Shown: positions 5,293-8,255 of the stretch, in pieces | Position numbering within the stretch: position 1 is the first letter of the stretch | How the letters are laid out: each line of letters opens with the position of its first letter | NCBI GenBank assembly: GCA_002413785.1 | Contig: DHXR01000059.1 | Coordinates: 1-8,255 of the forward strand | DNA from: Mucilaginibacter sp. UBA5151 | GTDB lineage: Bacteria; Bacteroidota; Bacteroidia; Sphingobacteriales; Sphingobacteriaceae | DNA length: 8,255 bases | Reading direction: 5' to 3' | Position numbers and translations under genes: made by a program | The notes under the pieces: generated by a model | Seen by the model: only the letters and a program-made list of their open reading frames with translations | What the model was told of the DNA's origin: nothing | Database searches by the model: none

Positions 5293-6298
5293 AACAGGCG
5301 GATTAGGTTTTATCGGTTCGCATACCGTTGTTGAATTGATAAATGCAGGGTATGATCCGGTAATAGTTGATGACCTGTCAAACTCACAGCCCCAAATATT
5401 GGATCAGCTGAGTAAGATCATAGGTTTTAAGCCTGTTTTTTACCAGTTTGATCTTTGTGATAAACAAAAACTTATTGAATTTACAAAGGCTGAACCTGAT
5501 ATAGAAGGTATTATCCATTTCGCCGCTTTTAAAGCCGTTGGCGAATCGGTACAAAAACCATTAAAATACTACCATAATAATTTAACCTCGCTGCTTAACT
5601 TATTGAGCGTTTACAGCGGCAAACCGGTAGATTTCGTTTTCTCGTCAAGCTGTACCGTTTACGGACAGCCCGATGAATTGCCGGTAACCGAAAACGCACC
5701 GATAAAACCTGCCCAGTCGCCTTATGGTAATACCAAACAGATAGCCGAAGAGATACTGAAAGACGCCATCGCATCAGGTGATGCTAAAAACGTGATTGCC
5801 TTGCGGTATTTTAACCCGGTGGGCGCCCACGATTCTGCATTGATAGGTGAATTACCAATCGGCGTACCGCAAAATCTGGTGCCGTTTATTACCCAAACCG
5901 CCATTGGTAAACGGGAAAAGGTAACAGTTTTTGGCAGCGATTATAATACCAGGGATGGCAGTTGTGTCCGCGACTATATTCATGTGGTTGACCTGGCCAA
6001 AGCGCATGTTGCCGCTTTAAGGTTAATGGCTAACGGAACATATAAAGGTTATGATGTATTTAATTTAGGGACCGGAAATGGCAACACCGTTTTAGAGATC
6101 ATTACTGCATTTGAACTCGCCACCGGGGTGAAAGTGAACTACGAAATAGGGCCCCGCCGCAGCGGTGATGTAGAACAGGTTTGGGGCGATGTAACCAAAT
6201 CATCCAATGAACTGCACTGGAAAGCAGAATTAGGGATCGATGTCATGATGTCATCCGCCTGGGAATGGGAAAAATATTTGTCTGAAAATCCTTTATAA
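5276..6298 (+). CDS. galE: UDP-glucose 4-epimerase
   Basis: Extended SDR enzyme that interconverts UDP-glucose and UDP-galactose (possibly the N-acetyl forms as well) using bound NAD+, feeding galactose-type precursors to surface polysaccharide. The length of 340 residues matches GalE. The NAD loop is TGGLGFIGSH (7-16). The catalytic set is S125/T127 in FSSSCTVYG plus Y150 and K154 in YGNTK. RYFNPVGAH (177-185) and the RDYIHVVDLAKAH stretch are GalE hallmarks, as is the KAVGESVQKP segment. The start at 5276 gives the NAD loop at the usual distance from the N-terminus. Its 5' end is duplicated at 3873-3897, and it lies downstream of the inserted toxin module, so its expression may now depend on read-through across that module or on a signal within it. 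Only 10 bp separate it from rfbB. Confidence 0.96.
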   Translation: MAKILVTGGLGFIGSHTVVELINAGYDPVIVDDLSNSQPQILDQLSKIIGFKPVFYQFDLCDKQKLIEFTKAEPDIEGIIHFAAFKAVGESVQKPLKYYHNNLTSLLNLLSVYSGKPVDFVFSSSCTVYGQPDELPVTENAPIKPAQSPYGNTKQIAEEILKDAIASGDAKNVIALRYFNPVGAHDSALIGELPIGVPQNLVPFITQTAIGKREKVTVFGSDYNTRDGSCVRDYIHVVDLAKAHVAALRLMANGTYKGYDVFNLGTGNGNTVLEIITAFELATGVKVNYEIGPRRSGDVEQVWGDVTKSSNELHWKAELGIDVMMSSAWEWEKYLSENPL

Positions 6299-6308
6299 AT
6301 AATTAACG

Positions 6309-7361
6309 ATGCAAACTATTATAATTACGGGCGGTGCAGGCTTTATCGGATCGCATGTGGTGCGGCGTTTCGTAAAAAACTATCCTGGTTATAACATTAT
6401 TAACCTTGATAAGTTAACTTATGCAGGCAACCTGGCTAACCTGAAGGATATTGAAAATGAACCCAATTATAAATTCGTAAAAGGCGATATTGTTGATGTT
6501 GATTTTATAAACAAATTATTTACGGAAGAAAATCCCGATGCGGTTATACACCTTGCTGCAGAATCGCATGTGGACAGGTCAATCACCAACCCGCTTGAGT
6601 TTGTTATAACAAATGTGGTTGGCACCGCCAACCTGCTGAACGCAGCCCGCAAATTATGGAAAGACCGTTCAGATAAAACCCGTTTTTACCATGTTTCAAC
6701 CGATGAGGTTTACGGATCATTAGGAGAAACCGGGATGTTTACCGAAGAAACGGCTTACGATCCGCACTCACCGTATTCGGCTTCAAAAGCAAGTTCTGAT
6801 CATTTTGTAAGAGCCTATCACGATACTTACGGGCTTAATACGGTAATTTCCAATTGTTCAAACAATTATGGGCCCTACCACTTCCCCGAAAAATTGATAC
6901 CGTTGGCCATCAACAATATAAAGCAAAACAAGCCTGTCCCTGTTTACGGAAAGGGTGAAAATATCCGCGACTGGCTTTGGGTTGAGGACCATGCCAGGGC
7001 GATTGACCTGATATTCCATAAAGCAAAACCCGGATCGACCTATAATATAGGCGGGCACAATGAATGGAAAAACATCGACCTGATAAAGCTGTTATGCCGG
7101 ATACTCGATAATAAGCTAAACAGGCCTGCCGGAGAATCAGCGGGATTGATTACCTTTGTCACCGACAGGGCCGGGCACGATCAGCGTTATGCAATTGACG
7201 CCACTAAACTTAAAAATGAATTAGGATGGGTCCCATCTATTACTTTTGAAGAAGGACTGGAAAAAACCGTTGACTGGTATCTTGACAATGAAGAGTGGTT
7301 AAATGATGTAACTTCGGGCCACTATCAACAATATTATAACGGGCAATATAACAATCGCTGA
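6309..7361 (+). CDS. rfbB: dTDP-glucose 4,6-dehydratase
   Basis: Converts dTDP-glucose to dTDP-4-keto-6-deoxyglucose, the entry point to dTDP-rhamnose and other deoxysugars. The 350 residues are typical of RmlB/RfbB. The NAD loop is TGGAGFIGSH (7-16), followed by the subgroup signature DKLTYAGNLANL. The catalytic residues are T131, D132 and E133 in HVSTDEVYG, where the Asp-Glu pair distinguishes dehydratases from epimerases, plus Y156 and K160 in YSASK. SNNYGPYHFPEKLIP and the later RDWLWVEDHARAI are further RmlB hallmarks. The other dTDP-rhamnose genes (rfbA, rfbC, rfbD) are not in the window and must lie elsewhere if that pathway is complete. The gene sits 10 bp after galE and 2 bp before the phosphatase gene, so it is almost certainly co-transcribed with both. 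Confidence 0.97.
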   Translation: MQTIIITGGAGFIGSHVVRRFVKNYPGYNIINLDKLTYAGNLANLKDIENEPNYKFVKGDIVDVDFINKLFTEENPDAVIHLAAESHVDRSITNPLEFVITNVVGTANLLNAARKLWKDRSDKTRFYHVSTDEVYGSLGETGMFTEETAYDPHSPYSASKASSDHFVRAYHDTYGLNTVISNCSNNYGPYHFPEKLIPLAINNIKQNKPVPVYGKGENIRDWLWVEDHARAIDLIFHKAKPGSTYNIGGHNEWKNIDLIKLLCRILDNKLNRPAGESAGLITFVTDRAGHDQRYAIDATKLKNELGWVPSITFEEGLEKTVDWYLDNEEWLNDVTSGHYQQYYNGQYNNR

Positions 7362-7363
7362 AA

Positions 7364-8104
7364 ATGTTTAATTGGTTTAAGAAAAGTGAAGTAAAAAATA
7401 AAATTACTTTTGATTATAGTTCAATAATTGTAGATATACACTCGCATGTGCTGCCGGGCATTGACGATGGGGCGCAAACACCCGCAGAATCAATTGTACT
7501 GATAAGGAAAATGATGGCGTTGGGCATAAAAAAGATAATCGCCACACCTCATATTATGGCTGATTATTATAAAAATACTGCCGAAACAATTAATGCCTCA
7601 CTCGATATTCTTAAAGCCGAACTTGAAAAAGAGAAAATTGATATTGAAGTAGAAGCTGCCGCTGAACATTATTTTGATGAAACTTTTGAAGCCCGGGTTA
7701 ATGACCACAAGTTAATGACGATGGGTGATAATTATGTGCTTTTTGAATTTTCATTTATCAGCCAACCGCCAAATGTGGTTCAGGTTATTCAGAAGCTAAA
7801 ACAATTGGGATATAAACCCATCCTTGCCCATCCTGAAAGGTATCCTTATATGGATGTGGAACAGTTCAGGACCCTCCGTGAATGGGGATTATGCCTGCAG
7901 ATGAATACCATCTCGCTAACCGGCTATTACGGCAAAGAAGCAAAAAAACTTGCCGAAAGTTTGATCGACGAGCAACTGGTTGATTTTATATCAAGCGATA
8001 TGCACCATTTAAGACATGCCGAAGCATTTAAAGACGCTTTAAAAACCCCTTATCTGGAAAAACTATTGTTTGATTACCCGCTTAAAAATATTATGCTGAA
8101 GTAG
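7364..8104 (+). CDS. CpsB/YwqE-type PHP-family tyrosine-protein phosphatase
   Basis: Metal-dependent phosphatase of the polymerase-and-histidinol-phosphatase (PHP) fold, related to CpsB of streptococci and YwqE of Bacillus, which dephosphorylate the tyrosine kinases controlling capsule or exopolysaccharide polymerisation and export. Metal-site motifs are all present: DIHSHVLPGIDDGA (24-37, H26/H28), TPHI (61-64), AEHYFD (100-105), HPERY (156-160) and SDMHHLRH (211-218). The 246-residue length fits the family, and there is no signal peptide, so it is cytoplasmic. It starts 2 bp after rfbB and ends the operon within the window. No kinase or Wzx/Wzy/Wza gene is visible, so its partner would have to lie outside. 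The substrate is inferred from family and context. The TAG stop overlaps the first unit of a tandem repeat. Confidence 0.92.
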   Translation: MFNWFKKSEVKNKITFDYSSIIVDIHSHVLPGIDDGAQTPAESIVLIRKMMALGIKKIIATPHIMADYYKNTAETINASLDILKAELEKEKIDIEVEAAAEHYFDETFEARVNDHKLMTMGDNYVLFEFSFISQPPNVVQVIQKLKQLGYKPILAHPERYPYMDVEQFRTLREWGLCLQMNTISLTGYYGKEAKKLAESLIDEQLVDFISSDMHHLRHAEAFKDALKTPYLEKLLFDYPLKNIMLK

Positions 8105-8159
8105 ATGTGCGTTGATGTGCAGATTATAAATGTGCAGATGTGCTAATGTGCAGATGTGC
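8104..8159 (+). repeat. Degenerate (G/A)ATGTGC tandem repeats after the phosphatase gene
   Basis: Six copies of the 7-mer occur here: GATGTGC at 8104, 8114, 8137 and 8153, and AATGTGC at 8129 and 8145. The last four are spaced exactly 8 bp apart and the earlier ones 10 and 15 bp apart. The first copy shares its G with the TAG stop codon. No open frame of note covers the array. It looks like an intergenic simple repeat prone to slippage, with no assigned function. Confidence 0.75.
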
Positions 8160-8209
8160 GAATGAAAAAATGAGGTTCTATGACGGTTTGTGTGGGTTAG
8201 CCTTTTATA

Positions 8210-8255
8210 GAGCCTTCGGCTCGAAACATTTTGTAGCAACGGGTTTTAACCCGTT
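8210..8255. repeat. Paired palindromes at the window end (REP-like element, cut by the edge)
   Basis: GAGCC (8210-8214) and GGCTC (8218-8222) form a 5-bp stem with a TTC loop. Further on, AACGGGTT (8238-8245) and AACCCGTT (8248-8255) form an 8-bp stem with a 2-nt loop that ends exactly at the window edge; the preceding GC (8236-8237) suggests it could extend further. Two hairpins joined by an A/T-rich spacer resemble a dispersed intergenic palindromic element. Lack of a T-run directly after the first hairpin argues against a classical terminator, though the pair could still end transcription of the operon. Positions 8160-8209 show nothing recognisable. Confidence 0.55.

Noticed and set aside
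5722..7058. Leftward open frames within galE and rfbB
   Set aside because: Antisense to genes with complete catalytic motifs and without any supporting feature of their own.
8104..8159. CRISPR array
   Set aside because: The units are 7 bp and spacers 1-8 bp, far below CRISPR dimensions, and there is no cas gene.
8210..8222. Classical rho-independent terminator of the operon
   Set aside because: The 5-bp hairpin is not followed by a T-run; it fits better as part of a palindromic repeat, though a stop role is not excluded.

Overview
The window looks like chromosomal DNA of a Bacteroidota bacterium, most plausibly of the Sphingobacteriaceae (Mucilaginibacter/Pedobacter type). The grounds are protein style, a lack of strong Shine-Dalgarno sequences, a left-end protein fragment of a type common in that phylum, and short tandem/palindromic repeats of a kind seen between its genes. 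The genus is an inference.

Layout. Positions 1-171 hold the extreme C-terminal end of a rightward gene, interrupted by an in-frame TGA. Leftward waaA (Kdo transferase, lipid A core assembly; 279-1517) follows, then a 67-bp divergent intergenic region. From 1585 to 8104 every gene points right: ugd (UDP-glucose dehydrogenase), a UDP-glucuronate decarboxylase, a three-gene insert, galE-type epimerase, rfbB (dTDP-glucose 4,6-dehydratase) and a CpsB/YwqE-type PHP tyrosine phosphatase. Apart from the insert this is a nucleotide-sugar/exopolysaccharide operon. UDP-glucose is turned into UDP-glucuronate and UDP-xylose, galE interconverts UDP-hexoses, rfbB starts dTDP-deoxysugar synthesis, and the phosphatase probably controls a tyrosine-kinase-driven export machine. 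The window ends in 150 bp of noncoding repeats.

The most interesting part is 3898-5267, an A+T-rich block wedged between the decarboxylase and galE. It encodes, in order, a RelE/HigB-like toxin, an XRE-family (HigA-like) antitoxin and a SecB-like protein. This is the gene order of the toxin-antitoxin-chaperone (TAC) systems known from Mycobacterium tuberculosis HigBA-Rv1957. The block is flanked by a 25-bp direct repeat (24/25 identical) that spans the decarboxylase stop codon and the galE start. The left copy therefore carries a dead nine-codon galE start (MAKILV...) while the right copy begins the intact gene. This looks like a scar of insertion into a once-contiguous TAATG-coupled operon. 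A perfect 18-bp palindrome just before the toxin start is a candidate antitoxin operator.

A second oddity lies inside waaA: an intergenic-type repeat (three GTGAGTA units plus a near-palindrome) sits in frame in the inter-domain linker. All functional calls rest on motif recognition by eye; no database search was run.
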